Shown here: piece after piece, positions 25,301-33,534 of the stretch
How the letters are laid out: each line of letters starts with the position of its first letter
Numbering within the stretch: position 1 is the stretch's first letter
Origin: Streptomyces sp. LaPpAH-108
GTDB lineage: Bacteria > Actinomycetota > Actinomycetes > Streptomycetales > Streptomycetaceae
Reading direction: 5' to 3'
Assembly (NCBI RefSeq): GCF_000373625.1
Contig: NZ_KB891997.1
Location: forward strand, 124,001 to 188,000
Length of the DNA: 64,000 nt
The notes under the pieces: generated by a model
What the model saw: only the letters and a program-made list of their open reading frames with translations
What the model was told of the DNA's origin: nothing
Database searches by the model: none
Made by a program: the position numbers and the translations under genes

Positions 25301-25559
25301 ACAGGTGCTCGTCGGTGTCGCGGACCTCGCGCTGCGCCGGGGCGAGCCCGGGCAGGCCGCCCGGCTGCTCGCGGCGAGCGCGGAGGTGGGCGGCCTGCGG
25401 GACCGCTCGAACCCGGACACGGACCGGATCGAGCGGGAGGCCCGCGACCGCCTCGGCGACGCGCGGTACGCCGAGGCGGCGCGGGAGGGGACGCGGACCG
25501 ACTGGCCCCGGCTGGCCGAGGCCGTGCTCGCCGCGCCCCGGGTCACGCCCGCTTCTTGA
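22353..25559 (+). CDS. AfsR/SARP-family transcriptional regulator with NB-ARC and TPR domains
   Basis: A 1068-residue regulator. Residues 1-90 form an OmpR-like winged helix (MLGPLTVRADD; LRGLLAALALRAGQPV), 95-240 a bacterial transcriptional activation (BTAD) domain (VDAVRFERLVGEA; DPSPELAALHVSLLRGE), 255-520 an NB-ARC ATPase with Walker A GPGGAGKT and Walker B LLILDNCEHL, and the rest helical TPR-like repeats. Such proteins activate secondary-metabolite or transporter genes by binding direct repeats near -35 regions. The GTG start lacks a ribosome site. Its 3' end overlaps the convergent ABC permease gene by 17 bp, and direct repeats with SARP-like phasing lie upstream of that ABC operon, a plausible target. 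Confidence 0.92.
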   Translation: MQIGMLGPLTVRADDGGPVDVPGARLRGLLAALALRAGQPVPKASLVDWIWGELPPADAANPLQRLVSRLRKLLPDGAIEGRTEGYRLRVEPDAVDAVRFERLVGEAQGRDAFGRVRLLREALGLWRGAALQDVGLGGGAAFDAVVARLEGLRLSAVEERAEADLALGRGAETVTELTALVAAHPLRERLVAALMRALVAAGRDSEALLVYQRAREALADTLGVDPSPELAALHVSLLRGESGRAEASRKTNLRAELTTFVGRGDEVEAVRGLVTEHRLTTVIGPGGAGKTRLATETARTLLGELPDGAWLVELARVGADGDVAQATLSGLGLRDTLLGGAPHAEPVDRLVAAIREREALLILDNCEHLIESAALFAHRVLGECRRLRILATSREPLGITGEALWPVEPLALPAADAAPGEIAAAPAVRLLRDRASAVRRDLADDTGTLATMVRVCRALDGLPLAIELAAARLRTMSVDQLAGGLDDRFRLLTGGSRTALPRHKTLRAAVDWSWELLTDAERAVLRRLAVFSGAASLEAAERVCAGEEFAREEAARDGIARKEVAREEVFELLTALTEKSLLRAEGDGAPRYRMTGTIKEYAGHRLAEAGEADRARRAHLAHVTELAETAEPQLRRAGQLHWLARLEAEHDDIAAAMRGALAAGDAQAAMRLAAGAGWYWWLGGHRAEGMELITAATKVPGEVADEVRATVYALYSMFATSGRGDAQQAAEWIHEAHRLNEGLRGGGHPALGLVGALVRLLRGPEEALTAFEPLLTDADPWVRALARLHMGKMRIVLGRSGREADAHLEAALAEFRALGERFGIAFAQTELADRIAARGEFAAACAHYEQAVAVVTEVGAAEDVIRMRSRQAQLSWLLGDRAASTAALAEARRWAERVTWPDALAELAFAQAGLARWDGDAEEARAQLDSATALLRDEAELPHIRAIRHDLLGHLADDLDEARTHRAAACAAAAESGYAQAIAQVLVGVADLALRRGEPGQAARLLAASAEVGGLRDRSNPDTDRIEREARDRLGDARYAEAAREGTRTDWPRLAEAVLAAPRVTPAS

Positions 25560-26304
25560 ACGTGGAGACCGCCCACAGATAGCCGACGACCGCGAAGCCG
25601 GTGCACCAGGCGACGGCCGCCCAGATGTCGCCGCCCGACGGGTGGCCCGTCAGCAGCCCGCGCAGCGTCTCCACGATCGGCGTGAAGGGCTGGTACTCCG
25701 CGAACTGCCGTACGCCCGCGCCCATCGTGTCGGCGGGCACGAACGCGCTGCTGAGGAACGGCAGCATGATCAGCGGCACGGTGGCCAGACCCGCCGACTC
25801 CACGCTCTTCGCGGCAACGCCCAGGGCGACCGTGAGCCAGCTGACGGCGAACCCGAGCAGCAGCATCACACCGATCGCGCCGAGCCATTGCGGGAAGCTC
25901 GCGTGCGGACGGAACCCCATGGCGAAGCCGACGCCGATGATGACCGCGTCCGCGATCAGACCGCGCACCGTCGTGGAGACGACATGCCCGATGAGCACGG
26001 CGCCGTGCGAGACGTCCATGACCTTGAACCGGTTGATGATGCCCTTGGTCATGTCCCCGTTGACGGCGGCGGCCGTCGGACCGAGCCCGTAGGTGAGGGC
26101 CATCACGATCAGGCCCGGCACCGCGTAGTCGATGTACTCGCCCCGGACCTTGAAGGCGCCGCCGAAGACGTAGACGAACATCGCCATCATCACGAGCGGG
26201 AACAGGACCGCCTGGAACACGGTGACCGGATTGCGGAGCGTGTGCCGGAAGTTGCGGCGCAGCATGACCGCCGCGTCGGCCAACGGCAGGGTGGGCGTGC
26301 TCAC
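25543..26304 (-). CDS. ABC-2 type transporter permease (DrrB-like)
   Basis: A 253-residue membrane protein with six helices and the ABC-2 signature (FGGAFKVRGEYIDYAVPGLI). It resembles DrrB, the partner of drug-efflux ATPases. GTG at 26302-26304 overlaps the stop of the ATPase gene (GTGA), so the two are translationally coupled and form an exporter. The last 17 bp overlap the 3' end of the convergent AfsR-like gene. Substrate is unknown; a drug or a self-made metabolite is likely. Confidence 0.9.
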   Translation of the reverse strand: MSTPTLPLADAAVMLRRNFRHTLRNPVTVFQAVLFPLVMMAMFVYVFGGAFKVRGEYIDYAVPGLIVMALTYGLGPTAAAVNGDMTKGIINRFKVMDVSHGAVLIGHVVSTTVRGLIADAVIIGVGFAMGFRPHASFPQWLGAIGVMLLLGFAVSWLTVALGVAAKSVESAGLATVPLIMLPFLSSAFVPADTMGAGVRQFAEYQPFTPIVETLRGLLTGHPSGGDIWAAVAWCTGFAVVGYLWAVSTFKKRA

Positions 26305-27239
26305 TTGGCGGTCACCTCCGGCTGGGCCTGGCCGGTGAGGGCGAGGAAGACGTCGTCGAGATCGGGTGTGTGCACGGAGAACTCCTTCGCGTCCAGCATG
26401 TGTGCGTCCAGGCGGTCCAGCAGGGCGCGCAGCGACCGCGAGTCGCCCTCGCTCGGCACCCGCAGGGTCAGTTCCTGGTCGTCGCGTACGGACCCGGGCA
26501 GCACGCGGGCCGCCGTGTCCAGGTCGGCGGGGGCGGCGAAGCGCAGCCGGACATGGGTGCCGGGGATCTGCCGCTTCAGCTCCTCGGGGGTGCCCCGGGC
26601 GACCAGGCGGCCGTGGTCGAGCACCGCGATCCGGTCGGCCAACTGGTCGGCCTCCTCCAGGTATTGGGTGGTGAGCAGGATCGTGGTGCCGTCGGCCACC
26701 AGTTCGCGGACGATGTCCCACATCGTGCGGCGGCTGCGCGGGTCCAGGCCCGTCGTCGGCTCGTCCAGGAAGATGATGCGCGGATCGCCGACCAGGGTCA
26801 TCGCCAGATCCAGCTTGCGGCGCATGCCGCCGGAGTAGGCGGAGGCCGACTCGTCCGCCGAATCGGTGAGTTCGAACCGCTCCAGCAGCCGCGCGACCAC
26901 CTCATCGGCCGGGCGTACCCGCTTGAGGTCGGCCATCAGACGCAGGTTCTCCCGGCCGGTCAGCAGCTCGTCCACCGCGGCGAACTGGCCGGTCACGCCG
27001 ATGGCCGCACGCACCTGACGGGTCGCGGTCGTCACGTCGTGCCCGGCGACCCGCACCGTCCCGGCGTCGGCCCTCAGCAGGGTGGTGAGGATGTTGACGG
27101 TCGTCGTCTTGCCCGCGCCGTTCGGGCCGAGCAGGGCGAAGACGGAACCCTCCGGGACCTCGAAGTCGACGCCGTCCAGGACGACTTTGCCGCCGTACGC
27201 CTTGCGCAGTCCCCAGACCGCGATCGCTGAATTTCGCAT
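26301..27239 (-). CDS. ABC transporter ATP-binding protein (DrrA-like)
   Basis: A 312-residue ATPase of the daunorubicin-resistance class. Walker A GPNGAGKTT, signature YSGGMRRKLDLA, Walker B RIIFLDEPTTGLD and the H-loop region ILLTTQYLEEAD are all intact, and the C-terminal extension (from about residue 230) is typical of DrrA. The ATG at 27237-27239 has a TTGGGGG sequence upstream. It is the first gene of a two-gene operon with the permease; the direct repeats at 27261-27292 lie in its promoter region. Confidence 0.92.
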   Translation of the reverse strand: MRNSAIAVWGLRKAYGGKVVLDGVDFEVPEGSVFALLGPNGAGKTTTVNILTTLLRADAGTVRVAGHDVTTATRQVRAAIGVTGQFAAVDELLTGRENLRLMADLKRVRPADEVVARLLERFELTDSADESASAYSGGMRRKLDLAMTLVGDPRIIFLDEPTTGLDPRSRRTMWDIVRELVADGTTILLTTQYLEEADQLADRIAVLDHGRLVARGTPEELKRQIPGTHVRLRFAAPADLDTAARVLPGSVRDDQELTLRVPSEGDSRSLRALLDRLDAHMLDAKEFSVHTPDLDDVFLALTGQAQPEVTAK

Positions 27240-27260
27240 GCCCCCAAGGTGACGGCCCCG

Positions 27261-27292
27261 CCTGACACGGCGCCGCCACGCCCCTGACACGG
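27261..27292 (-). promoter_or_regulatory. Direct repeats with SARP-like 11-bp phasing
   Basis: On the minus strand CCGTGTCAGG occurs twice, at 27283-27292 and 27261-27270, exactly 22 bp apart, with a weaker copy GCGTGGCGGC in phase between them. Three repeats at 11-bp spacing match the known operator geometry of SARP regulators. They lie about 22-53 bp upstream of the DrrA-like start, next to an AfsR/SARP gene. Binding is inferred. Confidence 0.5.
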
Positions 27293-27325
27293 GTGCGGGG
27301 CCCGTGTCACCACGGGCCCCGCACC
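27292..27325 (-). terminator. Hairpin terminator after the cyclase gene
   Basis: A perfect 15-bp inverted repeat (27292-27306 with 27311-27325, TCAC loop) lies 29 bp beyond the stop of the cyclase gene on the minus strand and before the DrrA-like promoter. It should end the NCS1-cyclase operon transcript. There is no T-run. Confidence 0.65.
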
Positions 27326-27353
27326 GCCGTTCCGCGCGCCTCGCCCCGCGCCG

Positions 27354-28013
27354 TCACGCCCCGCCGAGCCGCGCCACCGCGCGCACCGGCGCCCCGTCCG
27401 CCCCCGGCAGCCGGAGCGGGAAGAGGAACACCTCGGCGTCGGCCACGCCCACCAGCCGGTCCAGGCGCGTCAGGTTCTCCGCGATCACCGCGCCCGCGCC
27501 GCACAGCACGCGGTGGGCCGGGAGGGCCGGGTCGGCGTCCGGGCCGCTCGGGTCCACGCTGAGGGCGTCCACCGCCACCGTGCGGACCCCGGCCGCCACG
27601 ACGGCCTCGGCGGCGGCCGGGGTCAGCCAGGGATGGTCCGCGTAGGCGTCCGTGCCCCAGTGGGCCGACCAGCCGGTGGCCAGCAGCAGCACCGCGTCCG
27701 GAGCGAAGGCGTCCAGGGCCGGGGCCAGCAGCTCCGGCGTGATGGGGGAGCGGGGCGTAAGGCCGCGTACGTCGGCCACCACCGCGCGGCCCGTGAAGCG
27801 GGACAGGGGCAGCTCGTCAAGGCGGGGCCACGCGTCGTCGATGTGGTACGGCGCGTCCACATGGGTGCCGGACTGCGAACCCAGGTGCAGGGACAGGACG
27901 TTGACGCCGTCGGCGGGGGCGCGCAGCGCGGGGGAGACCGTGACCTCCGGGTCACCGGGATACACGGGCATCCCGGTGACCACGGGGACGGAGAGGTCCA
28001 GCCACCGCGTCAT
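27354..28013 (-). CDS. Cyclase family (kynurenine formamidase-like) metal hydrolase
   Basis: A 219-residue member of the cyclase/KynB fold, metal-dependent amidohydrolases that open formamide, isatin or imide bonds. The metal-binding motif SGTHVDAPYHI is present near residues 48-58, and MTRWLDLSVPVVTGMPVYPGD is the characteristic N-terminus. Its ATG overlaps the stop of the upstream transporter (ATGA), so the substrate is probably what that transporter imports, for example a hydantoin, uracil derivative or kynurenine-like compound. This substrate inference is untested. Confidence 0.88.
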   Translation of the reverse strand: MTRWLDLSVPVVTGMPVYPGDPEVTVSPALRAPADGVNVLSLHLGSQSGTHVDAPYHIDDAWPRLDELPLSRFTGRAVVADVRGLTPRSPITPELLAPALDAFAPDAVLLLATGWSAHWGTDAYADHPWLTPAAAEAVVAAGVRTVAVDALSVDPSGPDADPALPAHRVLCGAGAVIAENLTRLDRLVGVADAEVFLFPLRLPGADGAPVRAVARLGGA

Positions 28014-29599
28014 CGGGTGGGCTCCGCCAGGACCGGCTCGCCCACCGGCTCCGGGCCGCCGCCCGTGATCGGCGGCACCGGGGTGTCCGCCGTACGGACA
28101 AGACGGGCGCCCTCCGGGCCGTAGACCGCGCGGGGCTCGGGGAAGAGCCACAGCAGGGCCAGGTAGAGCAGCGCGGCCACAGCCAGGGAGAGCGGCAGGC
28201 TGATGTCCACGCCGCCCGCCACGTCGCCCAGCGGGCCCACGAACTGGCCCGGGATGTCGGTGAACAGCACGCCGAGCACCGCCGAGACCCACCAGGCGGT
28301 CATCCCGCGCCAGTTCCAGCCGTGCGTGAACCAGTAACGGCCGCCGCGCTGACGGCGGTTGAAGACCTGGAGGGCGTCGGGGTCGTACCAGCCGCGCCGG
28401 GTCCAGAAGCCGAGCATCATCACGACCATCCACGGCGTGGTGCAGGTGATGATCATCGTGGCGAAGGTGGAGATGGACTGCACGAGGTCCAGGCCGAAGC
28501 GGCCGACGAAGATGAACGCGATGGACAGGACGCCGACCAGCAGCGTCGCCCGGACCCGGGACAGCCTCGGGAAGACCGAGGAGAAGTCCAGGCCCGTGCC
28601 GTAGAGCGAGGTCGTGCCGGTGGACATGCCGCCGATCAGGGCGAGCAGGCACACCGGCAGGAAGAACCAGCTCGGGGAGATCGCCAGCAGCCCGCCCACG
28701 AAGTCCGGCGCCTTCGGGTCGACGTACTCCGGCGCCTTCGTCGCGATGATGCTCGCGGTCGCCAGGCCGAACACGAAGGGCAGCAGCGTGGCCAGCTGGG
28801 AGAGGAACGCGGCCCCGATCACCTTGCGGTGCGGGGTGGCGGCGGGGATGTAGCGCGACCAGTCGCCCAGGAACGCGCCGAACGACACCGGGTTGGACAG
28901 CACGATCAGGGCCGCGCCGATGAACGACGGCCAGAACATCGACCGCGTCGCCGCGTCCGCGTGGGCCGTGAACACCCCGGCGTAGGACGGGTCGAAGTCA
29001 CCGGCGAAGGCGATCGCGCCGAGCAGGAACAGCACCGTCGCGGACGTCACCGCGATCTTGTTGACGAAGAGCATGAACCGGAAGCCGTACACGCACACCG
29101 CGAGGACGAGCCCCGCGAACAGCGCGTACGCCACGACGTACGACAGCGTGCCGCGCTCCAGGCCGAACAGCCGGTGCGCGCCGCCCACCAGGGCGTCGCC
29201 CGAACTCCACACCGAGATGGAGAAGAAGGCGACTGCGGTGAGCAGGGAGAGGAAGGAGCCGACGACCCGGCCGTGCACCCCGAGGTGCGCCGAGGAGGAC
29301 ACCGCGTTGTTGGTGCCGTTCACCGGGCCGAACACGGCCATCGGACACAGGATCAGGGCGCCCGCGACGACCCCGAGGACGGTCGCGGCGAGCCCCTGCC
29401 AGAAGGAGAGCCCGAACAGGATCGGGAACGCGCCGAGGACGCAGGTGGAGAAGGTGTTGGCGCCGCCGAAGGCGACCCGGAAGAGGTCGAGCGGGGTCGC
29501 GGTGCGTTCGGCGTCGGGGATGCGTTCGACGCCGTAGGGCTCGACCTCGGTGAGGGCGGGCGGCGGCGTGGCCGGGGATTCGGCGGGCTGTGAGGTCAA
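28010..29599 (-). CDS. NCS1-family nucleobase/hydantoin:cation symporter
   Basis: A 529-residue permease with about twelve helices. The motifs RVAFGGANTFSTCVLGAFPI, GPVNGTNNAVSSSAHLGV and SNPVSFGAFLGDWSRYIP are typical of NCS1 importers for cytosine, allantoin, uracil or hydantoins. I choose a TTG start at 29597-29599 because AGGAGC lies five bases upstream and an earlier start would add an unsupported leader. The stop overlaps the cyclase start by 4 bp, giving an uptake-plus-hydrolysis operon. Confidence 0.9.
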   Translation of the reverse strand: MTSQPAESPATPPPALTEVEPYGVERIPDAERTATPLDLFRVAFGGANTFSTCVLGAFPILFGLSFWQGLAATVLGVVAGALILCPMAVFGPVNGTNNAVSSSAHLGVHGRVVGSFLSLLTAVAFFSISVWSSGDALVGGAHRLFGLERGTLSYVVAYALFAGLVLAVCVYGFRFMLFVNKIAVTSATVLFLLGAIAFAGDFDPSYAGVFTAHADAATRSMFWPSFIGAALIVLSNPVSFGAFLGDWSRYIPAATPHRKVIGAAFLSQLATLLPFVFGLATASIIATKAPEYVDPKAPDFVGGLLAISPSWFFLPVCLLALIGGMSTGTTSLYGTGLDFSSVFPRLSRVRATLLVGVLSIAFIFVGRFGLDLVQSISTFATMIITCTTPWMVVMMLGFWTRRGWYDPDALQVFNRRQRGGRYWFTHGWNWRGMTAWWVSAVLGVLFTDIPGQFVGPLGDVAGGVDISLPLSLAVAALLYLALLWLFPEPRAVYGPEGARLVRTADTPVPPITGGGPEPVGEPVLAEPTR

Positions 29600-30073
29600 C
29601 GGGGGCTCCTGCGCCGCGAGATGGGCGGATGTCCGGATCGGGATCTGCCGAAAGTACGACCCGGGCGCGGAGCCGGGCCAGGTGATGTTTCGTCCATCTC
29701 CGGGCCCCGCGATGGAGGGTTCGGCCACTGGGGCGCACCCGAAACCCGGGCGAACGCGAGGAAGCGTGAAGGTGTCACGGACGGGACGTGAAGGGGCGCC
29801 CGGCGGCCACGGCCGGAATGTTTCAGGCCGATTACACAGGCGGTGGGTTTCGGCCAGTCGGCCATGCGGCGCGATCAAGAACCGTGGCGTTGCACGGCCG
29901 ACGCGTTCGATTTCCGTGACTTCTCGCCACTGATTCAACACGCAAGGTTACTGAAAGTCATGGGTGGGATGTGTGTTCCGGCGGCGGACTCGGCAGAGTG
30001 GCCGCCGCCACCCCCGGCACCCGATCGGAGCCGGACCGGCACCCCCGACTGTTCGAGCGGAAGGATGCACACG
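29600..30073. other. Divergent intergenic region (NCS1 / inhibitor)
   Basis: A 474-bp region between divergent genes. It is less GC-rich between 29820 and 29990, where promoters would be expected. I saw no gene and no convincing -35/-10 pair. The segment 29813-29840 (AATGTTTCAGGCC then GATTACACAGG) is AT-rich and could hold a control site for the transporter operon. Confidence 0.35.
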
Positions 30074-30496
30074 ATGCGGAACACCGCGCGCTGGACCGCG
30101 GCCCTGGGACTCACCGCGGTTGCCGTCTGCGGCCCCCTGACCCAGGCCGCCGCAGCCGCCCCGGCCTCGCTCTACGCGCCCTCGGCGCTGGTGCTCACCA
30201 CCGGGCACGGCGACAGCGCCGCCACCCTCGCCCCCGAGCGCGCCGTCACCCTGAGCTGCGCCCCCACCGCGTCCGGCACCCACCCGGACCCCGTCCGGGC
30301 CTGTGCCGAACTGCGCGGACTCCAGGGCGACTTCACCGCCCTCAAGGCCCGCGCCGACGTGTGGTGCACCCGGCTCTACGACCCGGTCACCGTCACCGTC
30401 CAGGGCGTGTGGCAGGGCCAACGCGTCTCCTACGAGCGCACGTTCGGCAACGCTTGCGCGAAGGACGCGCTCGACAGCAGCGTCTTCGCGTTCTAG
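30074..30496 (+). CDS. Subtilisin inhibitor-like (SSI family) protease inhibitor
   Basis: A 140-residue secreted inhibitor. A signal peptide of about 30 residues (TAALGLTAVAVCGPL, cleavage near AAAA) precedes a mature domain with clear SSI landmarks: SLYAPSALVLTTGHG, APERAVTLSCAP, SGTHPDP, YDPVTVTVQGVWQG and the end DSSVFAF. Four cysteines match the two conserved disulfides. Where SSI has Met73-Val74 as the reactive bond, this protein has Arg-Leu (CTRLYDP), predicting inhibition of trypsin-like proteases. ATG 30074 follows GGAAGGA; an ATG nine bases earlier is less well placed. Two S1 proteases elsewhere in the window are conceivable partners. Confidence 0.93.
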   Translation: MRNTARWTAALGLTAVAVCGPLTQAAAAAPASLYAPSALVLTTGHGDSAATLAPERAVTLSCAPTASGTHPDPVRACAELRGLQGDFTALKARADVWCTRLYDPVTVTVQGVWQGQRVSYERTFGNACAKDALDSSVFAF

Positions 30497-30633
30497 GACC
30501 GGGATCGCGCGGACTCCAGGACGCCGGATCGGGCTCGTGACTGGGGAGTGCGGCCCCTGGCCGGAGCGACCGCGATCTCGTGACCGGAGCAGGCGGACGG
30601 TGTGGGGCCGTCCGCCGGACTCCGGAGGCACAA

Positions 30634-30677
30634 CCGTGTCCCGGCCGGGCCCGTGGGGGGCCTAGGCCGGGACACGG
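30634..30677. terminator. Bidirectional hairpin between inhibitor and ABC gene
   Basis: A perfect 13-bp inverted repeat (CCGTGTCCCGGCC at 30634-30646 with GGCCGGGACACGG at 30665-30677, 18-nt loop) lies between the convergent inhibitor and bacteriocin-export genes. It would serve either strand; no T-run is present. Confidence 0.55.
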
Positions 30678-30716
30678 CGTTTCCGTCTCCCGACGGCGTC
30701 CGGGGCGCCCCGGCTC

Positions 30717-33533
30717 CTACGCCAGCTGCCTGCGCACCAGTTCGTGCAGCCGCCCCCCGGTGTCCGCGAGCAGGTCGGCGGGCGCCCCCTGCTGGACGAC
30801 CTTGCCGTCCTCCATCACCACCACCCGGTCCGCGTCCATGACGGTCGACAGGCGGTGGGCGATGACGATGCGGGTGGCGTTGAGCTTGCGGGTGCTCTCC
30901 ATGACCGTGCGCTGGGTCTCGTTGTCCAGCGCGCTGGTCGCCTCGTCGAAGAACAGCACGCGCGGGCGGCGGATCAGCGCCTGGGCGATCATCAGCCGCT
31001 GGCGCTGGCCGCCGGAGACCGCGCCGCTGCCGGAGACGATCGTGTGCAGCCCCATCGGCATCCGCTGGATGTCCTCGGCGAGACCGGCCAGTTCGGCCGC
31101 CGCCATCGCCTCCTCGGGGGTGTACGGCTCGGCGCCGCAGATGACGTCCAGGATTGAGCCGGTGAACGGCTGCGCGTGCTGGAGCACCACCCCGCACTGG
31201 CGCCGCACCGCGGACTGGTCGAGCGCCGCCAGGTCCTGGCCGTCGTAGAGCACACTGCCGGAGACCGGCTTGTCGAAGCCGATGAGCAGGCGCAGCAGCG
31301 TGGACTTGCCGCAGCCGCTCGGGCCCACCACCGCGACGAACTCGCCCGGGCGCACCGAGAAGGACACGTCGTCCAGGACCAGCGGGCCGTCGTCCGCGTA
31401 CCGGAAGGACAGCCGCCGGGCTTCCAGCGCGCCGGTGAGCGGACCGGGACGGGTGCTGGCCGCGCGCACCTCCGGGGTGGCGTCCAGCACCGGGCGGATC
31501 TCCTCGAACAGCGGCAGCGCCGCCACCGCCGAGACGAACGCGCCGGTCAGCTGGGTCACCGAGGTCAGCACCATCGTCACCGAGGTGCTGAAGGTGAGGA
31601 ACGCCGCCGCCGACATCGCGCCCCTGGCCGGGCCCGCGAGCAGCATGAACATCACCAGTGTGCACACGGGCAGATAGACCGCGCCGAGCACCGAGCTGAG
31701 GTTCTTGATCCGTCCGACCCTCTGCTGGAGCTCCCGGCTGCGCGCGAACTCCCGTGCCCAGGCGGCGTACGCGTAGTTCTCCGCCGCCGCGACCCGCAGC
31801 TTGGGCAGACCGCGCAGGGTCTGGAACGCCTGGTTGTTCAGCTTGTTGCCGAGCGTCACCAGACGCCGCTGCCAGCGCACCTGCCACAGCCCGAGCCCGA
31901 GGAACACCGCGCCGATCACGATCAGCAGCCCGATCGCCGCGAGCGCCATCGGCACGCTGTACCAGAGCAGCAGCCCGACGTTCATCGCGCCGACCGTCAC
32001 CGACTGCGCCACCACCGGGCCCACACCCGCGAGAAGGCGCCGGATCGCGCTGATACCCATGGCGGCACTGGCCAGTTCACCGGTCGAGCGCTTCGCGAAG
32101 AACCGGGTGGGCAGCCTCAACAGCCGGTCCCACACCGCCGGTTGCAGTGCCGCCTCGATACGGCCCTCCAGGCGCAGGATCGTCAGGTTCTCCAGCAGCG
32201 TGAACGCCGCCGAGACGATCCCGCTCAGCATCACCGCGAGACACACCTGCGCGATCAGGTTCTCCCGCGCCTCGGGCACGTACTCGCCGAGCACCTTGCC
32301 GGTGGCCACCGGCACCAGCGCGCCGATCACCACCGTCACCAGACCGGCCAGCAGCAGGTTCGTCAGATCACCGCGCGTGCCGCGCAGACTGAAGCGCAGC
32401 AGGCCGAGCGGGCCGAGGCGCCGCTCGGGCAGCGGGCGGTAGAACATCACCGCGCGCGGCTCGAACTCCTCCGCGTTCGCCTTCTCCACCGGCGTCTCGC
32501 GCCCGGTCGCGGGCTGGACGGCGACATAGCCGCCGCGCCGCCACAGCAGCGCGACCGGCGCCCCGGACAGCGCCCGGTGACCCACCAGCGGGCCCACGTT
32601 CTCCCGCCACCAGTGGCCGTGCAGGCGGACCGCGCGGGTGCGGACCCGGGAGGCGAGCGCGACCCGCTCCACCGGGTCCAGGCGCTCGCTCTCGGTGCCG
32701 CTGTGCGCGGGCTCGGCCAGCGCGATCCCGGCCGCCTCCGCGACCAGCCTGCAGGCCGCGTACCCGGCGTCCGCGTCCGCCGCCGTGGTCCGCCGCGCCG
32801 AGCGCTTGCCGATGGAGGCGAGCAGGGTGCGGTCGGCCTCGGCACGCACCGCCTCACCGGCCTTGATCCCGGCCGCGGCACGCGTCTCGTGGCTGCGCTC
32901 CAGCTGCTCGATCCACCGGTCAAGGGCCGTCAGCAGCCGGTACTGCTGGTCCACCAGGGTCTGCCACAGCGCCGGGTCCATCAGCAGATCGGCGGCGGCC
33001 TCCGCGCCGTACACCGAGCCGTACTGCACGCTGCCCGGCGGCACCTGGGTCCAGAACACGTCGTCGTCCGAGGGCGCGGCGGAGCGGTCCTCGGCCAGCG
33101 GCGCCTGGAACAGCACCGCGAGGCCGCGTCCGACGCCCAGTGCGAGCGCGTACTCCAGCGGGCTGGTGGCGGGCGGGACGTACTGCGGGTTGCCGTACTC
33201 GTCGTACGACCAGGTCTCGGTCTGCGCGCTCTGGTACAGCTCGCGCAGGTTCACCCGGTGCACCACGCAGTCCCGCACCGGGCGGGCGACCAGCGTGTGC
33301 TGGGGTCCGGCGACCGGGCCGAGCAGCAGCGCGCCCGCCTCCAGACGGCCGAGGTGGTGCCAGTGGCCCTGCTGGGCGGCGTCCACCGCGAACAGGTCGA
33401 GCGCGCCGGACGCCACCAGCCACAGCACCTGCGGGCCTTCGAGGTCCAGGCGGTTGAAGCCCGCGCAGTCCACCCGGGAGCCGAGCGCGCCGAGGGCGCC
33501 GAGGACCAGGTCCCCTTCATGTGTCCGCGTCAT
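30717..33533 (-). CDS. NHLM/NHLP bacteriocin export ABC transporter, permease/ATPase subunit
   Basis: A 938-residue half-transporter: a long N-terminal region of about 390 residues without peptidase motifs but with a cyclic-nucleotide-binding-like beta segment (VLWLVASGALDLFAV; LGRLEAGALLLG), then six membrane helices (about 400-670) and an ATPase domain with Walker A GPSGCGKST, signature VSGGQRQRL and Walker B VLFFDEATSALD. This layout is that of the second ABC protein of NHLM bacteriocin systems. It probably pairs with the peptidase-containing transporter just upstream, whose stop lies one base before this gene's start. It is the last gene of the operon. Confidence 0.9.
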   Translation of the reverse strand: MTRTHEGDLVLGALGALGSRVDCAGFNRLDLEGPQVLWLVASGALDLFAVDAAQQGHWHHLGRLEAGALLLGPVAGPQHTLVARPVRDCVVHRVNLRELYQSAQTETWSYDEYGNPQYVPPATSPLEYALALGVGRGLAVLFQAPLAEDRSAAPSDDDVFWTQVPPGSVQYGSVYGAEAAADLLMDPALWQTLVDQQYRLLTALDRWIEQLERSHETRAAAGIKAGEAVRAEADRTLLASIGKRSARRTTAADADAGYAACRLVAEAAGIALAEPAHSGTESERLDPVERVALASRVRTRAVRLHGHWWRENVGPLVGHRALSGAPVALLWRRGGYVAVQPATGRETPVEKANAEEFEPRAVMFYRPLPERRLGPLGLLRFSLRGTRGDLTNLLLAGLVTVVIGALVPVATGKVLGEYVPEARENLIAQVCLAVMLSGIVSAAFTLLENLTILRLEGRIEAALQPAVWDRLLRLPTRFFAKRSTGELASAAMGISAIRRLLAGVGPVVAQSVTVGAMNVGLLLWYSVPMALAAIGLLIVIGAVFLGLGLWQVRWQRRLVTLGNKLNNQAFQTLRGLPKLRVAAAENYAYAAWAREFARSRELQQRVGRIKNLSSVLGAVYLPVCTLVMFMLLAGPARGAMSAAAFLTFSTSVTMVLTSVTQLTGAFVSAVAALPLFEEIRPVLDATPEVRAASTRPGPLTGALEARRLSFRYADDGPLVLDDVSFSVRPGEFVAVVGPSGCGKSTLLRLLIGFDKPVSGSVLYDGQDLAALDQSAVRRQCGVVLQHAQPFTGSILDVICGAEPYTPEEAMAAAELAGLAEDIQRMPMGLHTIVSGSGAVSGGQRQRLMIAQALIRRPRVLFFDEATSALDNETQRTVMESTRKLNATRIVIAHRLSTVMDADRVVVMEDGKVVQQGAPADLLADTGGRLHELVRRQLA

Positions 33534-33534
33534 C

